The notes beneath the pieces are model-generated. The model had not been told where the DNA came from. It ran no database searches and saw only the letters and a program-made list of their open reading frames with translations. Shown one piece after another: positions 13,671 to 27,829 of a stretch of 64,000 nt of DNA (position 1 is the stretch's first letter; each line of letters begins with the position of its first letter). The position numbers and the translations under genes are program-made. Source of the stretch: Whalleya microplaca (lineage: Eukaryota > Ascomycota > Sordariomycetes > Xylariales > Xylariaceae). The DNA is taken from NCBI GenBank assembly GCA_022497155.1, contig MU385769.1:124001-188000 (forward strand), written 5' to 3'.

Positions 13671-13793
13671 ATGTGTGAAGTGGTCAAAGCGTTCGGCACA
13701 CAAAAAGGGAAAATTAGGCTGCTAGCTTTAAACCTCTCCATTATCCTTAATACACTTATTCCTGGCCTCTTGCTATCCGATACCTGCACACTT
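13671..13793 (+). repeat. 123-bp direct repeat, copy B
   Basis: Second copy, less mutated than 13023-13145. If the pair were LTRs of a tiny element (771 bp overall), a primer binding site should follow copy A and a polypurine tract should precede copy B. I see neither clearly, and no target duplication, so a segmental duplication is equally possible. Confidence 0.85.
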
Positions 13794-14794
13794 ATATAAA
13801 GTCAGTAAATTATGAATTGGTAATGTGGTGGTGGTCTATGCCCCGTCAGCTTAAGGAATCGTTACCTACCTAGTTATATAAAGCTCACTCTCTATCATTA
13901 ATATAACATTCATATACCCCCCATATTTTAGTAATTTAATTAACTGCCGTAAAGTAATACGCTATAGCTTTAAAATACCGTAGCCTAATAACGATACATT
14001 TAATATGCCGACCCTTTAATACAGTTAATATAAACTAGCTTATACGTTTTTTAATCGGTCCTTTCCCCTAATATTTAATAAAGGTATTATTTTACGGCAG
14101 TTTATTAAATAAAATATAAAAGTCTTTTTTTATATTTAGTATTATTATAAATAATTGGTTTAAAAAATAGTCCTAGTTTTTAATATATAATACCTCTCCC
14201 TATTATTAGCTAGCCAGCTACCCTACTACTTAAAGTATATATATTTTAATTAATAGTCGCACAAACTATATAATCGGCTTATATAAAGGCAAATAAGGCA
14301 TAAACGCGCGGCTAAAAAAAAGCAATTCTTTTACCACTTTAATACCGGTTTATTATTTAAATAAAAAAGTACTTATACGCCATACGTTATACGTATATCC
14401 AGTTTATATACCCCTATTTTACTAAACCTAATAATTATAAAAATGTCTTTTATTTTAAAATACTATAGTAATTATTATTAAAAAAGTAGTAAATATAAAG
14501 TCCTCCGAAACTAGCCTAACTATATAGCCACAGGTTATAAGGCGTATTAGCCACCTTATAATCCGATACTTAAAAGAAATTTTAACATTAAAACCGTTTA
14601 TCCTTTTTATAAATAAATATAACATAGCTATTTATCGTTTGTTCGTTTTAATAATGTTTTTTTATATAAACCTTATTACCGTTTATATTATAAAAGTAGT
14701 AGTTTTTACGACTTTTATTATTAGATTTTTTTAATTTTACCTTAGCTATTACTAAAATATCGCTAGCTTTCTACTAACTTTCTAAAGCCACTTT
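13794..14794. other. AT-rich intergenic or decayed DNA
   Basis: The first 80 bases keep TG-rich sequence (GGTAATGTGGTGGTGG near 13820), then composition returns to RIP-like. I found no gene, terminal repeat or RNA structure. Confidence 0.5.
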
Positions 14795-14925
14795 TGCTAT
14801 ATAAAATAAAATATCGCTTGCTATATAAAACAAAACATCCCTTATTATATAAAATAAAACATCGCCTGCTATATAAAATAAAACATCCTTTATTATAAAC
14901 GTTAAAACGCCTTTTGCTATTAATA
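14795..14925 (+). repeat. 24-bp minisatellite, about five units
   Basis: Units of the form TGCTATATAAAATAAAACATCGCC recur at 14795, 14819, 14843, 14867 and 14891. The last unit diverges. The period is eight codons, and in one plus frame each unit reads AI-stop-NKTS-like, the stop being a likely RIP of CAA/CAG. The frame remains readable upstream to about 14745, so this may be the repeat region of a decayed protein. Confidence 0.8.
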
Positions 14926-17900
14926 ATAAAAAGTAATTAAATAAGTAAATATTTTAATCGGCATATATAAAAACTCTTATAAATTAGCTAAATATAAATA
15001 ATTAATATAATTATATAGTCGTTATTTCTAAACTATTTTTAACTATACTTTTAATATATTAATTTAACATTATAAAAAGCTATAATATAAAATAATCTTT
15101 TTTAAACCTTTCGAACATTTATAAAAGCTCGGGATATAAATACTCCCTATTTTAATCAAAAGTAAGTATATACTTTTTTTTATTTATCGTTTTTATAATA
15201 AATAATACTTCCAAGTTACGGTCTGTCTTAAATACGACTTAAAAATAAAAAGCGAGACTAATTATCGATATAATATAAATAGCGTAAAGGCTATCGGCGT
15301 CGATAATCTTATTAGCTACGTCTAATACTTGCCTCTTAACCTCCCGTCGATCTGCTTATTAAGCCTTTAATTTTATAACGACTATAATAGTTATAATATT
15401 ATAATTACTATCGTACCGCATTCCTTTAATATCCATTCGCCTTAAGCTTTTATTTAAAAGCTATTTATAAATAAATATATAACTGTCGCATATTTTAAAA
15501 TATACTTAAAACACGATTTACTAAAACGCGGAAAATATATACTTTTAATTTAATAAACTTTAGGTAGCGTTATTATAAAACTTTTTTAATATAAACTATA
15601 TTAAATTTATAGTTTAACTGTACGATATTTAGGACTAAAAAAATAGCTAATGCCGTATATAATATTAATTAAAGTTAAAATATATTAAGCAATTTAATTA
15701 AATTTTATTTATTTAATTCTTATTAAATATATATGCTTTATAAGCGTAAAAAACTCCGTATATATATATAAAAGCCCCTTTAAACTTACTTAATAATTTA
15801 AGTTAACCTGCTTTAATAAAAAATGCCATTAAAATAAAAATAAAGAATTATTATATCAGACATATATATTTATATTTATATTTAAGTCATTTGATTCCGA
15901 CTTTTAATATATCGCATATAAATTAACTCAAATATAGCAATATTAGCTATAATATAATAAATAAGGAATTAATAAATAAGCATATTATCGATAAAAACGC
16001 CATAATATACAGTAAATAACTAAAATATATAAAGACCGTAATATTAATTATAACTAAAAAGAAATACCGCTTACGGCATATTATAATAACTACGTTATAT
16101 ATTCCTTATAAAAAATAACATATATTAATATAAAAACTAAAATCATATATAATAGTTATAATTTTAACCTATTACAGCAGCTATATATACAGACTTTATT
16201 CAGTCGGCGACTATACTTTAGGCGTTTCCTCGCTTACTATCTTCCTTAACTATTTATTATCGTAATAAGGCAAACCATATATCGATATTACAAAAAAAGG
16301 GTATAAAACTAATTATCTACCGCATAATCTTTATTAGCTATTAAATCCTTTTTATAATTTAAATATAATATAAATATCTCTTAATACAAAATACTATTAT
16401 ACTATAAGTAATAAAACAAACAAACTTTTAAAAATATCTTACTATTTTACTACTACTAGCCATTAGTAATTAATAATTTTAGTCGACTTTTTATCGTAAA
16501 TATATCCGATACTTATAAAATCGACCCTAAATTAAAAAAGCACGGCATTTTAAGTCTTTCGTAAATACCTAATCTTACATTTTTTACTACTTAGCTTAAT
16601 TTAAACTAATTATATTTTAAGGACTTAAAACCTTTAATAAGCTTTAAATATTTTAATATTATTCTCCCTATATACCGAAATCTTTTTATATCTATATAAT
16701 ATATTTAAGGTCTCTGTATAAATTAAAATCTATACTAATTCGGCTAATATATAAAGTTATAACGCTAGGGAATAACTATATATACATAAGGTTATTAAAT
16801 TATAACTATAGCTACAGTTTTTAATATAAAAATAACGCGTACTTTCAAATATTTCTAACAATTATTATTTATTCAACCTTTAATTTCATATTTTTCGTAC
16901 TATACTACCTATTATTTTAAAAAAGATATATAAATATCGCTTTATATAGTCTTCTTTATAAAATATCTAAAAGCAGCTAAAAACAGCTATAATAAACAGC
17001 TAGCTAGCACTTAACTTATATCCCACCAGTCCTCGTCAATACCCCCGTTAATACTCCTTAGCAGCTCTTTTATCCGCAGCATTATCCGTATATAATACCG
17101 GTTTAAAATAACTTATAAATATATTTTATACCTCCTAATATAACTTACTATAGCTAGTAATTTTAATTTAGCATTTTCTTTATAAATATATTTTATAATA
17201 TTTAATTTAGTTATAAATTAGCAGAATTATATATAACTCCGATTATTAATAAAGGTTTAAACAGCTAACATTAATAATTAAAAACAGATATTTATAATCT
17301 CATTATATATATAACTTCTAGTAGCGATAACTATACCTACGCAAATATATTCGCCTTTTAATATATAGGTAAGCCGAACCGGAATTAAATATATACTAAT
17401 TTTAGCCTATTAAAACGGAATGCCAATACTATAAAATAAAATATATATATTAAAAAATAGATATATTTTTTTCTAAATAGCCTTAAACCGACTCGGGTAT
17501 AATAATAATATTAATATTTTTTTCTATATATATATAAATTCGTAAATAATATATAATAAATTATACTTATAACTATATAATACCTTATAAATACAGCTAA
17601 TAAATTAAATAAGACTTTTAAAATCTCAAAAATCTAATTAATCGGAAGTATATATACTTAATAAATTTTCGTATATATATATCCCGAATTTAAAAAAAAG
17701 CGTAAAACAGGGGTTTACAAAAAAAAATAAATATTTATATATTATAATAATCTAAAACTAAAATAAATTATAATATATAATTATATAATACGTAACTTTT
17801 ATTTCTACCCCGCCGATTTTAAAAGGCCCGCTTTTAGTCCAAAAATCTACAGAAAAAAAACTTTTTACTAGCCGATATTTTCTTATTATAAGCTATATAA

Positions 17901-19555
17901 ATAGCTAGCGCTATAGGCATAAATATAGCCGGTAAATTTATAAAAAAAGCCAGCCTACCTTAAGAAAAAAGTCTTTTAATTATTTAGGGAATCTTTAAAA
18001 TTAATTACTTAAATAAAAACAATATAGCAATAAATAGTAATTAAAAAAAAAAGCAATTTAATAACAAAAAACTAAACCCGGTATCCGGATAGTTTCCGAT
18101 ATTTCGGGAAGCTAAAATTATTAAAAAAATATCAGTTATAATTATAAACGGATTAACCAGCCAAACTCTCGATATATAATACGCCGAATATTAAAGGGAC
18201 TTTAAAAGCGAAAAGTCTCAATTAGAAATAGCGGATATTTTATAAGCTAATTTTTTAAAAAATACTACCAAAACTATCCTATAAGCAAACCGATTTTATT
18301 CTTTATATATACGTTCTATTTTTTGCCGACAAAAATAGCTTCCTTATAATCTGCCTCGAAATTATACTAAAAATCGGGCCGCAATATTAGCAACTATTAT
18401 TAATATAGCCGTAAACCAGCTTTATAAAAACAAATATTAATATAACTATAAAATATATATAAAATTAACAAATAAAAACAACTATTACTTAATATTTATA
18501 ATTATATTAACCGAAAATAACGCAATTCGAAACTAAAAACTATCTATCGATATTAAAAAAAAGCGGCAATCACTAATTAATAACTTATTAACCGGCAAAT
18601 TACGAGACATTAAAAAGCTTCCCGGCGATCCGATATACTATCCGGCAGCAGTAATTAATATCTTATAAAAAAAGCCGTATATTTTTCTCCCCATCAAACT
18701 AATACCGCTTATTAATAAAAACAGTCAGTTTTTATATTATATATACAAATTTAAACCTATATAACCTTACTAAATACAACATATTAAAACCGCCTTAATT
18801 AGGATTCGACATACTTTAATTAATACACTAAAATAAAAATTTAATTATAAACCTCTTAAATTAAAGCCAGTTTTAATTCCTAACTATCTTAAGTTAGCTT
18901 AAATAGCATATTAATAAAATAAAATTAAGCAATTTCAAAGTTTATAATAAAAAGAGATTTAATTTAATAAAATATCGCAAAATATAACCTAAACCTAAGA
19001 TATACGAAATAATATATTAGCCGTAAAAACTTTAAGCTTTAGCTAAAACGGTAGTTTATAAAATAATATATCTCCTCCTACTTATAACTAACTTATATTA
19101 ACGGTAAAAAAGCCCTACAATTTAAGCATCTTTCCCAAAAAAACTAAAATAAAAGTTAACATTAGTCCTAATTAAATATAGTAACATATATTTTAAAAAA
19201 AAAGCCTATATAAATTTAGTTATCCCTATTAAAATATCGGATTCCGTAATTACTTAAATCTAGTTTAATAAAAGCAATAAAACCGACCCTATCGAAACGA
19301 GAGACTAATTTATATTATTACCGGTAACTATTAAAAAAGAAATTACTATTAAGCGGATAAATTATCCGCTCGCTTTTATATAAATTTAATAATATAACTA
19401 AATAAAATATTATAATTAATTAGACAAATACTCCTATATAAGGTAATTTAAAACGTCCGTTTAAATATATATTTAAGCCTACTTAAATTTTATTATTATA
19501 AAACTAGTTTATATAACTAATTCTCGGCGTAAAATATTATAATTATACTAAATAA
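14926..19555. other. RIP-degraded stretch without assignable genes
   Basis: Plus-strand sequence from about 18060 to 18900 keeps more CpA than its surroundings and has partly open frames, one containing FADKNSFLIICLEIILKIGP, but I cannot name it. No terminal repeats or RNA genes were noticed. The large retrotransposon begins at its right edge. Confidence 0.5.
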
Positions 19556-19783
19556 TGTCTTGGGATAGGGTATTAGGGTAAAAGAGGTGCCACTTTATGG
19601 CTTTAGCTGATCGGAGGTAATTAAAGCGACGAAACAAAAAAGTTACTTATAACGGCGATTAATCGAAAAGAAAGATATATTTATTGTCGGCGGCAAAGCC
19701 GTTTAAGCTGTATATATTTTATTTGGGAATAAAAGAAAAAAACAAGCGATATATATATGTTATAGTATATTAGCCCTATAATA
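19556..19783 (-). repeat. 3' LTR of the Gypsy element
   Basis: 228 bp. On the plus strand it begins TGTCTTGGGATAGGG, whereas the partner reads TATCTTAAAATAAGG: four G positions here are A there. So each LTR has been mutated on a different strand in different places. Confidence 0.92.
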
Positions 19784-19791
19784 TCCTTTCT
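19784..19791 (-). promoter_or_regulatory. Polypurine tract
   Basis: AGAAAGGA on the minus strand directly abuts the 3' LTR, as needed for plus-strand DNA priming in Gypsy elements. Confidence 0.6.
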
Positions 19792-19865
19792 AGATTTTAT
19801 TATAAATATCTTTATTATAAAAAAATCTAATTAATTAATATAAACGTAAAAAATATTTATTTTAT

Positions 19866-22800
19866 TTATTTTTTAAAAGCTTTCGCCTCAGGCTTAACTG
19901 CCCTTCTTTTCTTATTTAGTTTTATATACTCTCTAATAAACTTACGTCGTTTTATACGTTTTAATCGATTAGGTTTAGTAGAAAAAAAAATTCTTTATCG
20001 ATTAATAATAGCTATACGTTTTTCGTAATCTGCCTAACTATTTTATCCTATAAAAAAAATAGGCTATAGTCGTTTTTCTAACGTAATAAACTTATTTTTT
20101 ACCTATTTATATAAAATATAAGCCTTCCTATTTCGATAGATAACTTTTTGTCGTTCTTTTAAAAAGGGTTAATATTAATCGAAATTTAAGAAACTTATAT
20201 AAGCTTTATATAATTTAAGCTAACGTCGGGATATCTTTTTCGCTTAAAATAAACTAAAAGTAAAAATAAACTTAGGTTCGGGTTTTTATTTTAATTTATT
20301 AAAGTTATCGGGTTAATTAATAACCCTATAAGTTATTATTCGCTTTATTTTTGTAATCTAGCTTTTTATTTCTCGTTTTTTGTTAATAAAATAAAAATTT
20401 TTATAAAAATAAAAAAATATAATAAAGAAGTAAAAAAAGCAAAAAATCAAATAAGCCACTTAAAAGCTATAACTAAACCTATTTTATTATTATACTATTT
20501 AAATAAGTTTAATATAAACAAAAGTTATGCTATTTTATTAAACCTAAACCTAACGTAATTAATTAAAAGCAGCCCGAGCTTTTTTTTTACTACAAATACT
20601 TATAAAATTAAATAAAAAAGTAATGCGAGTTTTTATTAATATAACGATTAAAAAAAAGTAAAAACTATCTTTTTTTTAATGTTAATAGTTATAAAGTCGC
20701 GTAAATATATAAATGCCGTTAATATAAAAAACCGGGAATTATTTAAGATAATCCGAAAAAAAAACTAGTCGTTAATTTAAATAACCCTTTAATTAAGTTT
20801 TATAGTAATCCTAAAATAAACTTCCGTTTTAATAAGTTTTTCTTTAAAAATAGTAATATTTATTTAAATTATAACAGCTATAAAAGTAATATCGCAATAT
20901 TAACGCTTATAATAAGCAAAAAAAGTATTATATAAACTTAATACTTTATTTACTTTTTATTTATTTTTATTATAACTAAAAGGGGCGTTTTAATTAAAAA
21001 TAACTTTAGGTACTTTATCGCTTCTAACTAATAAAAAATCTATTTCTAAAAAATCGACAATTTATTTAATCTCTTACTTTAAATACTACAGCCTATTTTT
21101 AGTCTAAAATTTAAATCTGTATATTTTAATAAAAAAGCCGCAAAATTAATTAATAATACAGAAATTAATATTAGCTATTATAACAAACGCACTAAAATTT
21201 AAAAGGGAAAACTGCTTTTATAAAAACGAACTAATAGATAAAATTATTCCAGTCTTATATTTAAAATCGGAATTAGCCGCAAACTTAATTTTAGCTTTAT
21301 CCTTAAATATAGCCTCAAACTTAATATCAGCTTTCGAGATAAGCTTAGGGTTTTTACGGGCTGCTTAATTAACCTTTTTATTTTTATTCCGGTTCTTATA
21401 CCTATTCTTCCTTTTCCTAAATAACTTAAGTGACTTTTTAGGTTGCGACAGCTATAATAATATTTTAATATATAAAAAGTAAGGTTTAAGATATAATGCT
21501 ATAGCAATAAGCTAATATAAAATTATAAAAAAACTAAACTAATTAATTAAAAACGATAAAAAATAAGGGAAAAAAATTAACAAGTAGTTAAATAAAAGTT
21601 ATTAATAAATTAATATAAAAAAAACTTTTTTACGCCAAGTTTTAATTTATAATAAATAAAAATAAGTTAAAAAATCCTTCCTATTTTTAATTAGTTATTT
21701 AAACTTATAATAAGCCAGATATTAGATATAGCAAAATATTTAAGTCGTTATTACTAATTTTAAAAGTCGGCTTATTCGATTTAGCCTTAATACGTTTTTT
21801 AGGCTGCTTATTATATCCTTTATTTATTTTATCCTTATATTTTATACCTTTTTTTTTTTTTAATAACTACTAATCTAATTATTTATTCTTTATTTTCGCT
21901 TTATAATATTTACTTAATCAATTATTCGCAATTATATCGTAAAATTCGTTATCGTATAAAAGGCAGAAAAGAAAAAAAAGAACTCCTTTTATTAAGCTTT
22001 TACGTAAATCGTTTATTTCTCTCTCTTTTATAAAAGGTCTTATATCTAGAAGTTAAATCTTTTATTGTAATAACATTAATCGAAAATTAAATAACCTTAA
22101 ACGCTTTTATCGGGTTATAATAGTTCGTTAAAATCTAATAAATATTTAAGATAAAACACATATTAGTAATCTTTTTTTTAAAACTCGTAAAACAAATATT
22201 AAACCCCCGCTATTTAATCGAGTTAAATCTTATTAAAATAACCTTAATTTTCGCAATTTTCCTCTTTAACTTCTTTATCCCACTTTATTTTATTATCGCT
22301 TCCTTTTTAAAATAAATAAATCGGCTATACAAATAGCTAGAAACTTTCGTTATCTCTTTTCTCTTATCGATCTATATCCTAACGTTAAGCTCCTTTTGCG
22401 TCCTAAATCTACCGTTCCTAAATAATCGAAAATTTTTAATTCGATAATAAAAAACATGAATCGCGTCCCTAATCCCTATTTTAGCATTAAACCTAATCGC
22501 CTTAATTTAAAAACTAATAAAAATAAGCTGCTTCTATTCTGGAAAAATAATATAAGCCGCTACTTTTTAAAAGCTAATATAACAAATAAGTTTATCCGAA
22601 TAAATCCCTTTCTTATTTAATATATATAATTTCTATTAATTAATATAAAATAATTCGACTAATAAAAATTAGACTTTTTAATAGTCTTAAAAAAAATTAA
22701 TATTATATTTAAAAATTTATAGCCTCGAAATTTTATTATAAAAATTAAATATAAAAGCCTGCCCTAAAATATATTAAATACTTTAAGGCAATAAAATACC

Positions 22801-23300
22801 CTCTCGATTAATAATATTTTTTTTTATCGAAATTTATAAAACTAACCTTATTAATAACTTAATATTTCGCTTAATCGAAAATCGCCGTATATAATTTAAA
22901 GTCTTTATTTAAAAATATAACACCTATAATAAAATTTTTTACCGGCTTTACAAAAATCGGTTCGTTAATTTTAAAAATAGGCGCTATAATAAAATATAGC
23001 TATTTTATAAATATTAATTAATAAAAAGCTAATTCGGAAATTTATATAAAAATTATATAGTTAGTATTTAAATAAATAAATATTTATTTCGGGATAAAAA
23101 ATATATATATTTATAAGCTTATTAATTAAAAAATCCTTTTTTTAATAGCGATATTAATTATAATAATTCTACTTTAATAAGTCGTTTTATAAGTAATATA
23201 TATCTAGGCTAAATTACTAAAAAAATCCGTCCTTTTCTGCTAAAATTATAAGCGGCTTTATTTATAGTTTATAATAATTTTTTTCGTTTAATTAATTAAT
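19866..23300 (-). pseudogene. Additional ORF downstream of integrase, function unknown
   Basis: Minus-strand coding-like sequence fills the 3.5 kb between integrase and the 3' LTR. One block (about 22140-22600) reads with stops only where Gln or Trp would be expected and contains KIKWDKEVKEENCEN. It would be rich in Gln once RIP stops are discounted. The C-terminal block (19866-20390) is a single frame through KERQKVIYRNRKAYILYK and LKRIKRRKFIREYIKLNKKR and ends at a TAA at 19866-19868. It is very basic. The two blocks are in different frames, so at least one indel, intron or second ORF lies between them. No transmembrane stretch, chromodomain, DDE or protease motif was recognised. Extra 3' ORFs occur in some LTR elements (env-like, antisense or captured genes); none of these can be asserted here. 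Confidence 0.6.
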
Positions 23301-23419
23301 TATATACTAAAATTTATAGTTATATTTTTTAATTTAAGCTTTTTTTTTTATTACTTCTTTATATTTATTATAACCTTATAAAACCTTATTTCTATAAAAT
23401 ATTAATTTATATAAAATGT

Positions 23420-26400
23420 AAAAAAAAATAATCTAATTTATTAATACTATTTTTTTAATATTCGATTATAAGTTTTTCGCTCCGCTAATAATATCCCAGA
23501 TAATCTAATTTTAACTATCCCTTTAAATGTTTTATTTTCTATAATTTTCCAATCTTTATCAAGCTCGACCTTTTTAATCTGGCTATAAATTACCGGGCCT
23601 TTTTATATATTCTTATTTTAATATGCCGTATTATTATCTACTAGTTTAATATTTTTATAATTATTTCCTACTTTATTATAATTACCTAACTAATAGTTAT
23701 TATAAGGTTCGCTAAATTTCTAATACCCTTTTATATCTCGAACAAATCCTTTTAGCCGATTAAAAAAAAATACTCTTTATAATATTACCCCGTCTAATTT
23801 TTTAAAAAAAAACCTATTTTATCCTTATTTTTTCGCAATTTAATAAGGCCTAATTTATTTATATTTCAGCTTCTTATTTTTAGATATATTAATATTTCGT
23901 ATTATATTATAAAATAAAATTAGGCTACCTTACTTTAATAGTTTTAACCGTTTTTTTAAAAGATATTATTAATTATTTCGTTCCGCCGCTTTTTTTTATT
24001 TTTTTATTAAGATCTATATTACTTTCGCGACATTTTCGTCTTATTATTTAAATATTCTTACCTTTTTAGTAATAAAATCTTTTTTACTACAAATATCTAA
24101 CTAATTAAAAACCCGCTAAAATAATAAAACTATTTTAATCGGTATAATAAATTTTTTATTATAGACTAATTTGTATAATATAAATTTATATTTTTATATA
24201 AACATTCGATTAGCTTAAAATATAACTTTAAATTTCTTAATTTATAATTTACTAATTCCTTTTGTTATATATATAAAAAATCTTATAATCGGTCGATAGC
24301 CTACCTTTATTTATTTTTATATTTAAAAATAATATATAGGTCCGATTTATATTTTAATACTTAGCTATATAACACTTTTAGCTATTTCTGCCTTATTTTT
24401 TAAACCTTTATTGCATTTAATTATTATAAAAATATTATAGTTAATATAAATATAGTTCTAAAAGAACTTTTATACTTTAATTACTATAGCATTTTCTAGT
24501 GCCTTAGTTTTAAGCCACTTTAATAGCTTATCTTTTATTTTAATAATAGCCGAATATCTATTATTATTCGGGAAAAACTAAATATTAATAATTTAAATAA
24601 TTAGTAACTATTCTAGCGTTAAAAAAAATCTTTAATCTTTAAATTATCTATCTATAAAAAGCTAGCATTTTAAATAATACTTAATGGTAGTTTAGATTTC
24701 CTAATATATCCCTTTTTAATAATAAAACTTAATTATTTTATTATAAATCGATTTACGTCTTTAATATGTTCTAACTCTCGAGTAGTAGTCTTTAATAATA
24801 CGCTTTCGTTAATTAATATTATTAACGATACGTTATTAACTATATTTTTTATAAGATTTCCGCTATAAAATTCCCTTTTAGATTATATATTTAACAGCTT
24901 TATTCCGGAAGCTTACTTTTATATAATATTATCTTATTATATTAAAACCTTTTAGTCAATTAAGTAGCTTTAAAGTACTAAAATATATTGCGATTTTTTA
25001 AAAAGCTTTAGACCAGTTTTTTAGCGGGTATAAAATAACAAGTAATAGGGAGAATTCCGGTATTTCATATATTAGTTTATTTAATCGAAATATTTTTGCT
25101 ATAAGGATATTAAGCTAAATATTAATAAAATTATCGACTTTTTTTTTTTATTAATTATCTAACTTATCGGATAGCTCTAATAGTTTATATAATAAACTAT
25201 CCGCTATTTAATATCGTTTTCCAGAGATATATTTTATTTCGAAATTAAATATTTTAATAAAAGCTATCTACCGGGTTAATGCCGCGTTAAATAAGCTAAA
25301 AAATCTATTATTTAATTAAACGATTAAAATTTTAGTATTAGTTTCGAAAATAAATCTTATACTATAAAAGTAATTTTGCAATCGTTAAAAAAACTTAACT
25401 ACCCCGAAACATTCTCGTTTTATAATATCGTAATTAAATTCCGGTCTTTTCTATATACCAAATTTAAACCTTATAAATCAAATATATCTATTAATTTTTT
25501 ATTCTAATATATACCCCTATTTAATGCCTAATATATTAACTTTAAACTAAATAATATATCCGTTTATATAATCGAATATAATTAAATAGGATATATTAAT
25601 TAATGCTATTTTAAATCTATTTATAGCTTGCTATTATTTTATTTCCCACTCCTAATTTACGTTTTTCCGGAAAGATTTTATTAATAATAAAATAATTAAT
25701 ATATAATATATAATCTATATATAATAATAAATTATAACTTTTAAAAATACCTATACTTTAAAAATATCGCTATAAAATACCTATTTTATAATTTTAATAA
25801 CTTTAGCTTAATTAAAAAAACGACTATTAATACCGCATAAATAGCCGATAATAACGGCAGCATTTTTATACCAATCGCTTTTTTCCGCACTAGTTATAGC
25901 TCCCGCTAATTTAAAATTAAATAAAACATTATTAATATTTTTTAAATACTTATAAATAAATTATCTTATTTTTAATATAATCTTTTAATTATCGTATTTT
26001 ATTTTTAGCCTTTTAATACTAATATTATTAAAAAATAGCTCGTATTTATCAGGTATAAAGTCGAATAAGATTTAGATAATAATATATAAAAACTATACTA
26101 CCGAATTAATCCCTCCTTATAATAAAGTCGTTATTTAAAAAAGCCTAATCGGCATCGAAAATATAATATAATCTCTGTTAAATATAAATAATAATATTTA
26201 ATTATATCCTAAAAAAAAGTCTATTATAGAAATTATTACCTATATAATAAATTCCTCCGCAAATTTATTATAATTGTTCGGAAAAAAAGCGTTTTATATT
26301 TATATAACGTTTAATTTTATAGCTAAATTAATTAACCGAAAGTTTCTATTTTTTTTTTAACTATAAACCAGGCGTTACGGTATAAAGTATAAAATTCTTC

Positions 26401-26700
26401 TAATATTTTATTCTTAAGCCGACTTTATAAAATATCTAAAACTTATATTTTTAATAGCGCTAAAATAAAAATTAATCTAGCTTACTATATATTATATAGT
26501 ATTATTTTAATTTTATACAGAAAAAATACTTTTTTTTTAATTCGGCCGATTTTTATAAAATCTTAAGCTAATATTATTTTTTATTAATAAAAAATCTCGA
26601 TTAATATTATTTTTTTTAATCTATAAGCTTTATATTTAGTAACTTTATTTTAATAATATTTAGGCGTTTTTTTGTTAATTTAATATCTTGCGGCACAAAA
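23420..26700 (-). pseudogene. pol: Gypsy pol remnant: RT, RNase H, integrase
   Basis: Motifs run in order on the minus strand. RT: the catalytic region near 26020-26032 reads LFFNNISIK where the family has F(L/I)DD. It is followed by GAITSAEKSDWYKNAA at about 25865-25912 and IIGYLCG near 25850. RNase H: RPEFNYDIIKRECFGVVKFF at 25387-25446, then FETNTKILIV (family FETDA.TLV) near 25340, then FNFEIKYISGK with a conserved AD(S/G)L ending. Integrase C-terminus: LLK.GSLILFYNII at 23907-23945, the pattern that precedes the SRKL..RW.GPY.I segment, followed by KKLDGVIL near 23795. The catalytic Asp pair is changed to Asn, consistent with RIP. The integrase tail continues openly to about 23420. The DDE core of integrase was not located. 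Confidence 0.85.
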
Positions 26701-27829
26701 ATAAAATACGGAATAATACCTTTATATTTTTTATTTATTTTAGATATATTTTAAGGTTCGAAATTCGGCTTTATACTTTATAATATCGCTTATTTTTAAT
26801 TAATTAACCCTAAAGGGACTATATTATCCGATTTGGCATTATCGATTAGGTAAATTTTTTATACCTTTAGTTTATATATTATATATAGCTTAATCTCGTT
26901 TTTCCGTAATATCTTTTCACAATATAATACTATATACCGTATTACTTATTTAAATTCCTTTTTAATAATCTCCCGTAATAAGTTTAATAAATAATTATTA
27001 AATAGCGAGGCTCGTACTTAATTACTATTTTAAAGTATTTTATTAATAGTAATTTTTATCTGTTTACCGACCTATCTTAAACTTAAGTTATTTTAAACTA
27101 CATTTTTAAATTTCGTTAAGTTTATTATTACTGTAATATTTTAAGGCCTTTATTTACTGTCGATTTAACTTCTAATATCGGCGGTTATTAATTTTCCGAA
27201 AAATTAATAATATCGGCTAAAGTTTATTTAGTTAGCTTATTATATATAAAAAATACTATAATTCTAACTCCTCCGAAAAATATCGAAACTATTAATAAGC
27301 TTTTTTTAAAATAAATTATTATACGCAATTAAAAAATAAAATTAAGGCCGAAAAATAACGGGAATATAGCTTTAAAATCTCTAACTATATAAATCGGTAG
27401 CAGCAAGCTATAGTTTATTAACTATATAAGTCTTTCGATTAAGCTAAAGCTCTTAATTTCATTATTTACTAATATATTAAAGCCGGATTATATAATCCTA
27501 ATTTTTTGTATAAATATTTAATATTTAAAAATATATAATTATATAATAATACTTAACTAAATACCCGTATTAATAACTGTAATAATTAAATCCTTATATT
27601 CTTTAAAGCTAATTTTCATAATCAATCGGGGCAATAGTTAAATATATACTTTAATATCCCGAATAAATACCGGCAGAAATGTTATAATAATTTAGGTAGC
27701 GTTACCGGGTACTATAAAAACATTATTAATTGATATATTTATAAAGCTATTTTAAAATTTATTAGATATAAAAACTAGCTATAATATATTTAATATAAAA
27801 TTAAACTAAAATTACTATCTTTATTGCTA

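Noticed and set aside
13023..13793. 123-bp repeats as certain LTRs
   Set aside because: No target duplication, primer site or polypurine tract could be shown, so only the repeats are annotated.
13589..13799. Overlapping ORFs on both strands (66 and 65 codons)
   Set aside because: Both strands are open across the same low-RIP DNA, so openness is not evidence for either. Noted as a property of the island instead.
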